Shown here one piece after another: positions 1 to 6,040 of a stretch of DNA of 9,334 nt. The position numbers and the translations under genes were made by a program. The notes under the pieces were generated by a model that was not told where the DNA came from, searched no databases, and saw only the letters and a program-made list of their open reading frames with translations. The DNA lies in the NCBI GenBank assembly GCA_945901195.1, contig CAMDKB010000162.1:1-9334 (forward strand), written 5' to 3'. The stretch's first letter is position 1. Each line of letters opens with the position of its first letter. The stretch comes from Rhizobium sp. Q54 (GTDB taxonomy: Bacteria > Pseudomonadota > Alphaproteobacteria > Rhizobiales > Beijerinckiaceae).

Positions 1-248
1 TCTTTCTCGGGTGCGACGATACGGGCGCCGGGAAATTTCTCGCGCACGCCTGCAATTCCACCGATGTGATCATTGTGGTGATGGGTGACCAGAATGTCTG
101 TCAGGTTCCAGCCGGTTTCAGCCAGGGCAGCCAGGACAGGCCCCGCTTCTGGCGCATCCATGGAAGCGGTTGCGCCGGTTGCGGGATCGTGGATCAGGAC
201 GCCGAAGTTATCCTGCAGGCACATGAACTGATGAATCTGGGCTGGCAT
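1..248 (-). CDS. gloB: Hydroxyacylglutathione hydrolase (glyoxalase II), 5' part only
   Basis: Glyoxalase II hydrolyses S-D-lactoylglutathione to D-lactate and glutathione, the second step of cytosolic methylglyoxal detoxification. Only the first 82 codons are in the window; the gene runs off the left edge. The reading begins MPAQIHQFMCLQDNFGVLIHD, the usual family N-terminus. Residues 55-61 are THHHNDH, the metallo-beta-lactamase-fold metal motif HxHxDH, giving ligands His56, His58, Asp60 and His61, followed by IGG. The start at 246-248 is favoured because it fits the family N-terminus and has GGAG (complement of 255-258) six bases upstream; Met9 is a weaker alternative. It is divergent from the methyltransferase at 391. 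The C-terminal substrate-binding part cannot be judged. Confidence 0.93.
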   Translation of the reverse strand, partial: MPAQIHQFMCLQDNFGVLIHDPATGATASMDAPEAGPVLAALAETGWNLTDILVTHHHNDHIGGIAGVREKFPGARIVAPEK

Positions 249-275
249 GTCTGACTCCGCTTGGGCGTTTGATGC

Positions 276-292
276 GTCCGGCAGGTCCGGAC
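276..292. promoter_or_regulatory. Perfect inverted repeat in the gloB leader
   Basis: GTCCGG, a 5-base spacer (CAGGT) and CCGGAC form a perfect 6-bp inverted repeat. It lies just downstream of the candidate gloB -10 box, between the expected transcription start and the start codon. It could be a repressor operator or a small hairpin in the gloB leader RNA. The symmetry is seen; a function is inferred. In this GC-rich genome such a repeat can also arise by chance. Confidence 0.3.
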
Positions 293-302
293 TTCGCCTG
301 AA

Positions 303-331
303 GATCTAATCGGAGCAGCATAGCGGGTCAA
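303..331 (-). promoter_or_regulatory. Candidate gloB promoter
   Basis: On the minus strand, TTGACC (complement of 326-331) lies 17 bases before TAGATC (complement of 303-308). The -35 box is close to the TTGAC core favoured by alphaproteobacterial vegetative promoters. The -10 box matches TATAAT at only three positions, and a 16-base spacer would give TTAGAT instead. Position and orientation suit gloB, with an untranslated leader of about 45-50 nt. This is a motif match only. Confidence 0.35.
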
Positions 332-390
332 ACCATGTCCTTGAACAAAGGGGCATTGCATTTTCGGGGCGTTGGGACCAATTCTTCCCC

Positions 391-1194
391 ATGGCACTTG
401 ATGTAGCGGATCTCAGAGCGTTTTACGGATCGCCCCTAGGGCAAGTGGCGCTGCGCTTCATTGCGCCGATTATTCGCGAGCGCTGGGAAAATTGCGCCGG
501 GCTTTCCATGATGGGGCTTGGCTATGGCCCGCCCTATTTGGGGGCTTTCAAAGATCAGGCTTTGCGCTTGCTCGCGTTCATGCCGGCAGAGCAGGGCGTG
601 GTCAATTGGCCGGCAGAGGGAGCCTCCAGTTCGGCTCTTGTGGATTCATCCATGCTGCCGCTTCCCGATTCTTCAATCGATCGGGTGCTGCTGGTTCATG
701 CGCTCGAAGTGACAGACCATCCACAGGATATGCTTGAGGAAATCTGGCGAGTGCTCACGCCGGGCGGACGGATGATCGCCGTCGTTCCCAATCGCGGCGG
801 TGTCTGGGCCCGTTTCGACAGAACGCCATTCGGACATGGCTTGCCCTATTCCCGAAGCCAGTTGCGTGATCTGCTCAGGGAAACGCAGTTCCTGCCAGTC
901 CATTGGGCTGAGGCCCTCTATGTGCCCCCCTTTGCACGGCCTTATCTTTTGAGCCTTGGCGCTGCTTTCGAGCGCATCGGCCGTCGCCTCGCTCTACCGG
1001 GGTCAGGGGTGCATCTTGTTGAGGCGACGAAGCAACTCTACCGCCCAATTGCGGTGAGAAGATCAATGCGCAAGGTCTTGCCACAGCTCATACCGGCGCC
1101 CGCAGCAATCGCTGTCCGGGTGTCCGATTATGAAGACGCTGGCACTCCGGATGGCGTTGGCGATTCTGGTTCTTCAGCCGACCCTTCGAGATAG
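391..1194 (+). CDS. Class I SAM-dependent methyltransferase, Methyltransf_11-like
   Basis: A 267-residue cytoplasmic protein. The SAM-binding glycine loop is a divergent form, MGLGYGPPYLG at residues 41-51. Residues 88-107 (MLPLPDSSIDRVLLVHALEV) match the post-motif II acidic/hydrophobic segment of Methyltransf_11 proteins, and WRVLTPGGRM (119-128) is the classic motif III. The substrate is unknown. The gene is divergent from gloB, an arrangement I recall as common in Hyphomicrobiales, which suggests an old neighbourhood rather than a demonstrated functional link. The start is preceded only by a weak GGGA about 12 bases upstream, but the N-terminus (MALDVADLRAFYGSPLG) reads like family members. 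The last 22 or so codons overlap the convergent cytochrome b561 gene, and the C-terminal tail is rich in Gly, Ser and Asp. Confidence 0.85.
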   Translation: MALDVADLRAFYGSPLGQVALRFIAPIIRERWENCAGLSMMGLGYGPPYLGAFKDQALRLLAFMPAEQGVVNWPAEGASSSALVDSSMLPLPDSSIDRVLLVHALEVTDHPQDMLEEIWRVLTPGGRMIAVVPNRGGVWARFDRTPFGHGLPYSRSQLRDLLRETQFLPVHWAEALYVPPFARPYLLSLGAAFERIGRRLALPGSGVHLVEATKQLYRPIAVRRSMRKVLPQLIPAPAAIAVRVSDYEDAGTPDGVGDSGSSADPSR

Positions 1195-1688
1195 CCTTGC
1201 AGCCCAAATCCAATATGAACAGCGACAATTGCCATCAAAGAAAAAGCCAACAGGCCGTGAGACCACAAGAGCCATATTGACCAGGTGTGATCCGGCGGCA
1301 GAATGGCGGGCAGCCGCACGATGCCGAATAATTCGAGAATGTCACCTGCAACCGACCCCGCCCAGCCGGTCAGCGGAACCAGGATGAGTAAAGAATAGAT
1401 TGTCCAATGGGCAATCAGGGTTGCGCGCGAATGCCAAGTGGCGAGGATTGAATTGCGGCGATTGATTTTGGTGCGCAGGCGATAGGCAAGCCGGAGCAGC
1501 GCCAGCCACAGAACAAAGAAACCAACGGATCCATGCACGGAGAACAAGAGTTCTGAGGTGGAACCGGGGGTGAGCTGGGTCATCGTGAAGCCAATCGGGA
1601 ACTGCACCAGAAACGCGACGGCCGTTACCCAATGAAAAATCCTGGCCGTCCTGGAATAGTCTGCTGGTGCGGCTGCAGTTGTTTTCAT
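1128..1688 (-). CDS. Cytochrome b561 (CybB/YceJ family), four-helix dihaem membrane protein
   Basis: A 186-residue inner-membrane protein. Proteins of this family carry two b-type haems across four helices and pass electrons between quinol and other carriers; E. coli CybB is a superoxide:ubiquinone oxidoreductase. Hydrophobic segments lie near residues 17-37, 48-68, 90-112 and 136-162. His19, His52, His144 and His158 match the spacing of the four CybB haem ligands (13, 47, 137, 151). Family landmarks include RIFHWVTAV, HGSVGFFVLWLALLRL and AVHIGFGL. The start ATG overlaps the MCP stop as ATGA, so translation is probably coupled to that gene. The hydrophilic C-terminal tail (about residues 168-186) is encoded within the end of the convergent methyltransferase gene. 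The electron partner is unknown. Confidence 0.92.
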   Translation of the reverse strand: MKTTAAAPADYSRTARIFHWVTAVAFLVQFPIGFTMTQLTPGSTSELLFSVHGSVGFFVLWLALLRLAYRLRTKINRRNSILATWHSRATLIAHWTIYSLLILVPLTGWAGSVAGDILELFGIVRLPAILPPDHTWSIWLLWSHGLLAFSLMAIVAVHIGFGLQGYLEGSAEEPESPTPSGVPASS

Positions 1689-3391
1689 ATCCGTGCCTTT
1701 TGTGAATGGGTGGCTGATGCCTCAGCCAAAGGCGCCTTGACGAACAAATCCACAGACTGACGCAAGGCGGTGGCCTGGCGGTTGAGATCTTCGGATATGT
1801 TCTGGACGATCTGCGCCGACCTGCTGGCGTCGCCGACAATTCCCGCAACGCCATTGATGCTGGCTTTCAGGTTTTTTGCGGTTTGGGCCGTGCGATTTGC
1901 GATTTCGTCAATTTCGCGGGTGGCGACGTTCTGGCTTTGGGCTGCCACCGCAATCTGATGGGCTATTTGATCAATTTCAGTCATGGAGACGACGATGGCG
2001 TGAATAACCCCCGCTATCATGTTGCTGGAGTCGATGACGCTCTGTAGCTGGCCGCGAATATCGCCTGTCGCGCGAGAAGTTTGCGTGGCCAGCGTTTTGA
2101 TTTCGGATGCGACAACAGCAAAGCCACGGCCCACTTCGCCAGCGCGCGCGGCCTCGATTGTCGCGTTCAGCGAGAGCAGGTTTGTGCGCTCTGCGACGGA
2201 CTGAATCAGTTCAATCACTCTTTCGATGGCATTGGTGCTGGCCACAAGGCTGATGGATTTCTCATCCGCATGGCGTATTGAGTGGTTGGCGGAGGAAACG
2301 ATTTCAGTTGCGCGCATGATCTGGCGATGAATGTCGCCAATGGTGCGCGATAGTTCGCTGACCGAAATGGAGACGGATTCGACGCTACTGCTTGTTTGCG
2401 ATGTGGCTGTGGTGGCTGCAAGGGTTTGCTTTTCGGCGTCCGCTGCAGTGCCAGCGAGAACTTCCGACTGGGTCTGCATATGTGCCGCATGGCTTTCCAG
2501 GTTCGACAGTATGGCGGCGATCTTGTCGCGAAAATTTTCCGCAGCTTCCTGTTGTGATTGTTTGGCGATGAGTTCGCCGGCCATCTGCTCCCGCGCCTGT
2601 TCAGCGCGGATCTGGCGTTGTTCGGCTGTCGCCTGATAGGCGACGAGGGCATTGCCGAGAATGCCGATCTCGTCCTGACGGCCGGAATGGCGTTTTAGAT
2701 AATTCTTGTCACGGCTGTTGGGATTAATCAGGGCATTCGAGAAGCGCTTGATGGGCGATATGAGCCACAGCCGCTCAAAAAATATAATCTGGCCAACGAC
2801 GAGAATGGTGAGAAGACAGCACAACAGAAAATGCCAGTTATAGTGGCTTCGGCTTTTGGCCGCTTCGTTGCTCAAATGCATGCCGCTTGCGCGCACCGCT
2901 TCGCGGAAGTTTGAAATTTCAGACAGCAGGCCTACTTCGGCTTGCGTCAACTTTTCAAAACTGGAGCGCCAGCCGGCATCGCCATGCGCCCTGAAGCCTT
3001 CATTCCCGGCGATGGTCTGTATTTCCTTCGCGAGTGTGGCGGTCGCCGCTTCAAGCAATGGGGGCGTTTGACCCGGAAGTTTTGCTCGTAAGGTCTGAAT
3101 TTCCTCTTTGAGGCCAGTGATAGCTTCGCGTGCTTCGGATTCGGGCGCTGCCACGCTAAGGACCCGTCCGGCTGCGTCTTTCATTGCGGCGAGTGCGCCT
3201 GCCGCCCGCATGGCTATTGATAGGGTCTGATGGCTTGAAGCAGAGATCTCAACGAGCCCGTTGATCGTTTCATTCAAGCGATGGTGGTAGATAGCCTGCG
3301 TGGTTATGAATAATATGAGGCAGGCGGACAGTGATCCCGCCCAAACGTACAGGCGCTGCAGGACAGTGCTGCGAAAGCTTGCGGGTAACAT
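1685..3391 (-). CDS. Methyl-accepting chemotaxis protein, two-TM chemoreceptor
   Basis: A 568-residue transmembrane chemoreceptor that would signal through CheW/CheA. TM1 is about residues 13-34. A mostly helical periplasmic region of about 150 residues (35-185) follows; I do not recognise it as a named ligand domain, though its length and heptad-like pattern suit a helical-bundle sensor. TM2 is about 187-206, then a HAMP-like linker (207-258, including SPIKRF and QDEIGILGNALVAYQ) and a long coiled-coil signalling domain. The conserved hairpin tip at 399-435 contains ERTNLLSLNATIEAARAGE and GRGFAVVASEIKTLA, close to consensus. There is no obvious C-terminal CheR/CheB-binding pentapeptide. The stop overlaps the start of cytochrome b561 by 4 bp. 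The ATG at 3389-3391 has a weak AGG eight bases upstream and an A/T-rich spacer beyond. The ligand is unknown. Confidence 0.93.
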   Translation of the reverse strand: MLPASFRSTVLQRLYVWAGSLSACLILFITTQAIYHHRLNETINGLVEISASSHQTLSIAMRAAGALAAMKDAAGRVLSVAAPESEAREAITGLKEEIQTLRAKLPGQTPPLLEAATATLAKEIQTIAGNEGFRAHGDAGWRSSFEKLTQAEVGLLSEISNFREAVRASGMHLSNEAAKSRSHYNWHFLLCCLLTILVVGQIIFFERLWLISPIKRFSNALINPNSRDKNYLKRHSGRQDEIGILGNALVAYQATAEQRQIRAEQAREQMAGELIAKQSQQEAAENFRDKIAAILSNLESHAAHMQTQSEVLAGTAADAEKQTLAATTATSQTSSSVESVSISVSELSRTIGDIHRQIMRATEIVSSANHSIRHADEKSISLVASTNAIERVIELIQSVAERTNLLSLNATIEAARAGEVGRGFAVVASEIKTLATQTSRATGDIRGQLQSVIDSSNMIAGVIHAIVVSMTEIDQIAHQIAVAAQSQNVATREIDEIANRTAQTAKNLKASINGVAGIVGDASRSAQIVQNISEDLNRQATALRQSVDLFVKAPLAEASATHSQKARI

Positions 3392-3435
3392 TGTGGGCCT
3401 GTTGTTGAAATGCGCCCAAATGTTATCAAGCTGTC

Positions 3436-3451
3436 GTTAACGCAACGTAAA
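3436..3451 (-). promoter_or_regulatory. CtrA-like binding site upstream of the MCP
   Basis: On the minus strand this reads TTTA-CGTTGCG-TTAAC, one mismatch from the CtrA consensus TTAA-N7-TTAAC. CtrA is the alphaproteobacterial cell-cycle response regulator that often controls motility and chemotaxis genes. The site begins 45 bp before the MCP start, within a 90-bp A/T-rich spacer (3392-3481), so a promoter-overlapping position is plausible. TTAA-rich motifs are easy to find in A/T-rich spacers, so this is tentative. Confidence 0.35.
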
Positions 3452-3481
3452 TCTTTAGAGTTAATTAAGGATATCTATTAA

Positions 3482-4174
3482 TTATTTCGAACGGAGCGCT
3501 GGCGTCGGAAGCCCGAAACAACGGGCGAGAAACATCGCGCCATGCCGAATTTCCTCACCATCAATGTTGTGGCCGAGTCCGATCGCCAGATGCCACTGGC
3601 AGGGAATGTTCGCGCCGGCGAGCTGATCGGCCGTCATGAACATGGAATCCACCGGAATTACTTCGTCCATATGGCCGTGCATGAGCAGGACTGGTGGTGG
3701 CGCGCCAGTGGCGGAGCGGGCAGTGGCTTCGCCGATATGTTCGGGTCCGACCAGAGTTCCCGATAGTCCTATGACGCCGGCGGGTGCAACTTTGCGCCGA
3801 AGGCCGACATGTAGCGCCATCATGGCTCCCTGGCTGAAGCCAACCACGGCGAGCCGGTTTGGCGTGACACCCAGCGTTTGAAGCTCCGAATCGATGAAGG
3901 CGTCGATCACCGGTTGAGCAGAGCAGACCCCGCTCCAGCGTTCGTCTGGATTGCGGTCAGTCAGCCGGAACCATTGGCGGCCGCTGGGCGCCATTGCGCA
4001 GGGTTCATGGGCGTGGGGGGAGGCAAAGGCTGCGTCCGGCAGCACTTTTTGCCATTGCCGCCCGATTTCTATGAGATCGTTACCGTCAGCCCCAAATCCA
4101 TGAAGGATAACCACGAGTTGTCTGGCCGTGCCAGAGAGCGGCTTCAGACGGGGGCCATCGAGCGAATTCGCCAT
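3482..4174 (-). CDS. Alpha/beta-hydrolase carboxylesterase / phospholipase family (YpfH-like)
   Basis: A 230-residue serine hydrolase of the phospholipase/carboxylesterase (Abhydrolase_2) family, expected to be cytosolic since no signal peptide is seen. Motifs in order: oxyanion-hole region LHGFGADGNDL (24-34); nucleophile elbow GFSQG with Ser114; LSGTL (137-141); HGHMDEVIP with Asp170; and LGHNID with His202. The catalytic triad is therefore Ser114-Asp170-His202 and complete. Members cleave short acyl esters or lysophospholipids; the natural substrate here cannot be told. The start at 4172-4174 has AAAGGA with GGA eight bases upstream. It is the second gene of a same-strand pair, 76 bp after the AlkA-type glycosylase, so co-transcription is possible. 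Confidence 0.9.
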   Translation of the reverse strand: MANSLDGPRLKPLSGTARQLVVILHGFGADGNDLIEIGRQWQKVLPDAAFASPHAHEPCAMAPSGRQWFRLTDRNPDERWSGVCSAQPVIDAFIDSELQTLGVTPNRLAVVGFSQGAMMALHVGLRRKVAPAGVIGLSGTLVGPEHIGEATARSATGAPPPVLLMHGHMDEVIPVDSMFMTADQLAGANIPCQWHLAIGLGHNIDGEEIRHGAMFLARCFGLPTPALRSK

Positions 4175-4199
4175 TGCGGAGGTCCTTTATTTGAGATGC

Positions 4200-4238
4200 C
4201 GGGTATAGAGCCCGACTTGGTTACTGCCAAGGGGCAGT
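4200..4238 (-). other. Two stem-loops between the glycosylase and carboxylesterase genes
   Basis: In the 76-bp spacer, 4223-4238 is a perfect 6-bp stem (ACTGCC/GGCAGT) with a 4-base loop, starting 12 bases after the glycosylase stop. 4200-4214 is a second 4-bp stem (CGGG/CCCG). Neither is followed by a U-run on the minus strand, so they are not classic rho-independent terminators. They may act as partial terminators or mRNA processing and stability elements. The pairing is seen; the role is a guess. Confidence 0.35.
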
Positions 4239-4250
4239 CCGAATCCCGGT

Positions 4251-4961
4251 TCAAGTGCTATTGGCGCGGCCGGGGCTGACTGTACTTCGTTTCAGTTCAA
4301 GCCTCTTGGCATAATAAGCCCAGATCAACCTCGCTGCTGCGGCGCGAAAGGGCTGCCACCGTCGAGAGAGCTTTTCGACCTGCCTGGCGTCGGGACGGGC
4401 GCGCAGCTTGAGCGCCATGCGGACGCCCTCCTGTAAAGCGAGGTCCCCCGCAGGCCAGATATCAGGGTGGCCGAGACAGAATAAGAGATAAATATCCGCG
4501 GTCCAGGGACCAATTCCCTTCACCGCCGTCATTCGTGCCCTGGCCTCGCCCGCAGTCAGCGTTGAGAGCTGATCCAGATCGAGCGATCGTTCCTCGATGG
4601 CCTGTCCCAGCGCCCGCATAGTACGCATTTTGGGAGACGAGAGCCCGCACGCGCGCAAGTCTTCATCTGTGGCTTCGAGTAATTGACGATGGTGCAAATG
4701 ACCAAAATTTGCCTGAAAACGCGCATGGATTGCCCGCGCGCTGGCTGTCGACACCTGCTGCGAGATGACAATCGAGACCAGCCCGGACAGATCCGCTGAT
4801 CGCGCCCGTAAGGGTGGTGGTCCGGCTATTTCCAGCATGTGGGACATGCAGTCCGGATCAAGCTGGTGGAGGGCGAGCGTAGCGGCCTGCAGAGCTTCTT
4901 CGGAAACTATCCGGGCAGACTCTGGCGGAAGTGGTTTGGATGAAGGTCTCTTGATTGCCAA
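4251..4961 (-). CDS. DNA-3-methyladenine glycosylase II, AlkA-like HhH-GPD protein
   Basis: A 236-residue base-excision repair enzyme that removes alkylated purines such as 3-methyladenine. The HhH-GPD fold is evident: ISQQVSTASARAIHARF (66-82) is the family motif of the first helical domain; VKGIGPWTAD (147-156) is the helix-hairpin-helix; WPAGDLAL (169-176) carries catalytic Asp173. There is no Fe-S cluster cysteine motif, as expected for AlkA rather than MutY/Nth. The start is a TTG at 4959-4961 with AGGA about 10 bases upstream. No in-frame ATG occurs between the upstream stop at 5019-5021 and Met39, and starting at Met39 would shorten the N-terminal region. It lacks the Ada-like N-terminal half of E. 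coli AlkA, as do many alphaproteobacterial homologues. It is followed on the same strand by the carboxylesterase. Confidence 0.9.
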   Translation of the reverse strand: MAIKRPSSKPLPPESARIVSEEALQAATLALHQLDPDCMSHMLEIAGPPPLRARSADLSGLVSIVISQQVSTASARAIHARFQANFGHLHHRQLLEATDEDLRACGLSSPKMRTMRALGQAIEERSLDLDQLSTLTAGEARARMTAVKGIGPWTADIYLLFCLGHPDIWPAGDLALQEGVRMALKLRARPDARQVEKLSRRWQPFRAAAARLIWAYYAKRLELKRSTVSPGRANST

Positions 4962-5116
4962 GGCTGAATAGTCCTGAAATGCAGTCAGGCCGCTTGTTTC
5001 GGCGGTTGGGGACCATATCTATTACAACAAGCCGTAGCGCTGTTCGATGAATCAATTTTTCAATTGCGTCTTTCGAACTTTGTGCAAAATATCGCTGGCT
5101 AAACCTAGAGTGCAAA
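4962..5116. promoter_or_regulatory. Divergent promoter spacer between the glycosylase gene and gluQ
   Basis: This 155-bp A/T-rich spacer should hold promoters for both divergent genes. For gluQ, TTGCGT (5064-5069), 17 bases, and AAATAT (5087-5092) is a weak sigma-70-like candidate, giving a leader of only about 20 nt. For the glycosylase, no convincing -35/-10 pair stands out. A small inverted repeat CAATT/AATTG at 5053-5066 overlaps the gluQ -35 box. No coding sequence is supported here. Confidence 0.3.
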
Positions 5117-6016
5117 ATGCAGAGCGAATTTCCACAAACCAATAACAATGGCGTCCATGTCGCGCCAGTCGTAAGGTTTGCGCCCTCCCCAAATGGCTAT
5201 CTCCACCTTGGGCATGCTTATTCTGCTTTAAGAAATTACGAATTCGCTCGCCGACACGGAGGCCGTTTTCTCCTGCGAATCGAGGATATCGACATGGGCC
5301 GCGCCCGGCCGGAATTTGAGCAAGCCATTTACGAGGACCTGGCCTGGCTTGGGATTGAATGGGAGACTCCCGTCCTCCGTCAGTCAGAATATTTTGGCGC
5401 TTATGCGATTGCGCTGGAAAAACTCAATGCGCTTGGCCTCCTCTATTCCTGCACATGCACGCGCAATGAGATTCTTGAAGAGGTCAAACTGCGCGAGGAA
5501 TGGCCCAGGGATCCAGACGGAGCGCCCATTTATCCGGGAACCTGCCGCGATGCTTCAGCTTCGTCGCTTTTGCGTCAAATCACGTCCGATAAACCGGTGG
5601 CGCAGCGGCTTAACATGACGCAGGCTATAGGCGCGCTGCAAGGTCCGGTCGGATGGATTGAATATGGCGAACAAGAGGACGGGCGGTCAGTAAGCGCGCA
5701 ACCCAGCATCTGGGGAGACGTCGTTGTCGGACGAAAAGATGTTCCCGGCAGCTATCATATCGCGGTGGTCGTGGATGATGCCGAGCAGGGTGTGACCGAT
5801 GTCATCCGGGGGATGGATTTGTTCGAGGCAACAAGTCTGCACCGTTTGTTGCAGGAATTGTTGAATTTGCCAGCGCCAGTCTATCACCACCACCGATTGA
5901 TAACAGACGAACACGAGCGCAAGTTGTCCAAGAGCGCAGGATCGCCTGCATTGCGGGATTTGCGGGCGCAGGGCGTAACGGTGGCGGATATCCGGGCTCA
6001 GCTTGAGCTGAGTTAA
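5117..6016 (+). CDS. gluQ: Glutamyl-Q tRNA(Asp) synthetase
   Basis: A 299-residue, anticodon-domain-less relative of glutamyl-tRNA synthetase. It activates glutamate without tRNA and attaches it to queuosine at position 34 of tRNA(Asp). The catalytic domain starts with RFAPSPNGYLHLGHAYSALRN (20-40), holding the HIGH-class signature HLGH (30-33); LLRIEDID (52-59) follows. Cys112, Cys114, Tyr139 and Cys143 reproduce the C-x-C...Y-x3-C zinc site typical of GluQRS and absent from most full GluRS proteins. KLSKS (269-273) is the KMSKS-class loop. The protein ends soon after, at family-typical length, which separates it from GltX (about 470 residues). The ATG at 5117 adds some 18 residues before the core and has a poor ribosome site. 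It converges on the M23 gene with only a 24-bp gap. Confidence 0.95.
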   Translation: MQSEFPQTNNNGVHVAPVVRFAPSPNGYLHLGHAYSALRNYEFARRHGGRFLLRIEDIDMGRARPEFEQAIYEDLAWLGIEWETPVLRQSEYFGAYAIALEKLNALGLLYSCTCTRNEILEEVKLREEWPRDPDGAPIYPGTCRDASASSLLRQITSDKPVAQRLNMTQAIGALQGPVGWIEYGEQEDGRSVSAQPSIWGDVVVGRKDVPGSYHIAVVVDDAEQGVTDVIRGMDLFEATSLHRLLQELLNLPAPVYHHHRLITDEHERKLSKSAGSPALRDLRAQGVTVADIRAQLELS

Positions 6017-6040
6017 TACCCAAACTGCCTGGAGCAATCG

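Noticed and set aside
1342..1854. 170-codon minus-strand open frame
   Set aside because: It is an out-of-frame shadow across the MCP end and b561 start, with Arg/Pro/Ser-rich composition and no family features.
3462..3484. A/T inverted repeat TAATTAA/TTAATTA as a terminator after the carboxylesterase
   Set aside because: The stem is all A/T, overlaps the stop codon and has no U-run; it would not be stable as RNA.
4200..4260. Possible tRNA in the spacer, suggested by CGGTTCAAG and nearby stems
   Set aside because: No acceptor stem, D arm or anticodon arm can be assembled in the right order on either strand.
3878..4279. 133-codon plus-strand open frame
   Set aside because: It lies antisense to the carboxylesterase, whose complete catalytic triad fixes the true frame.
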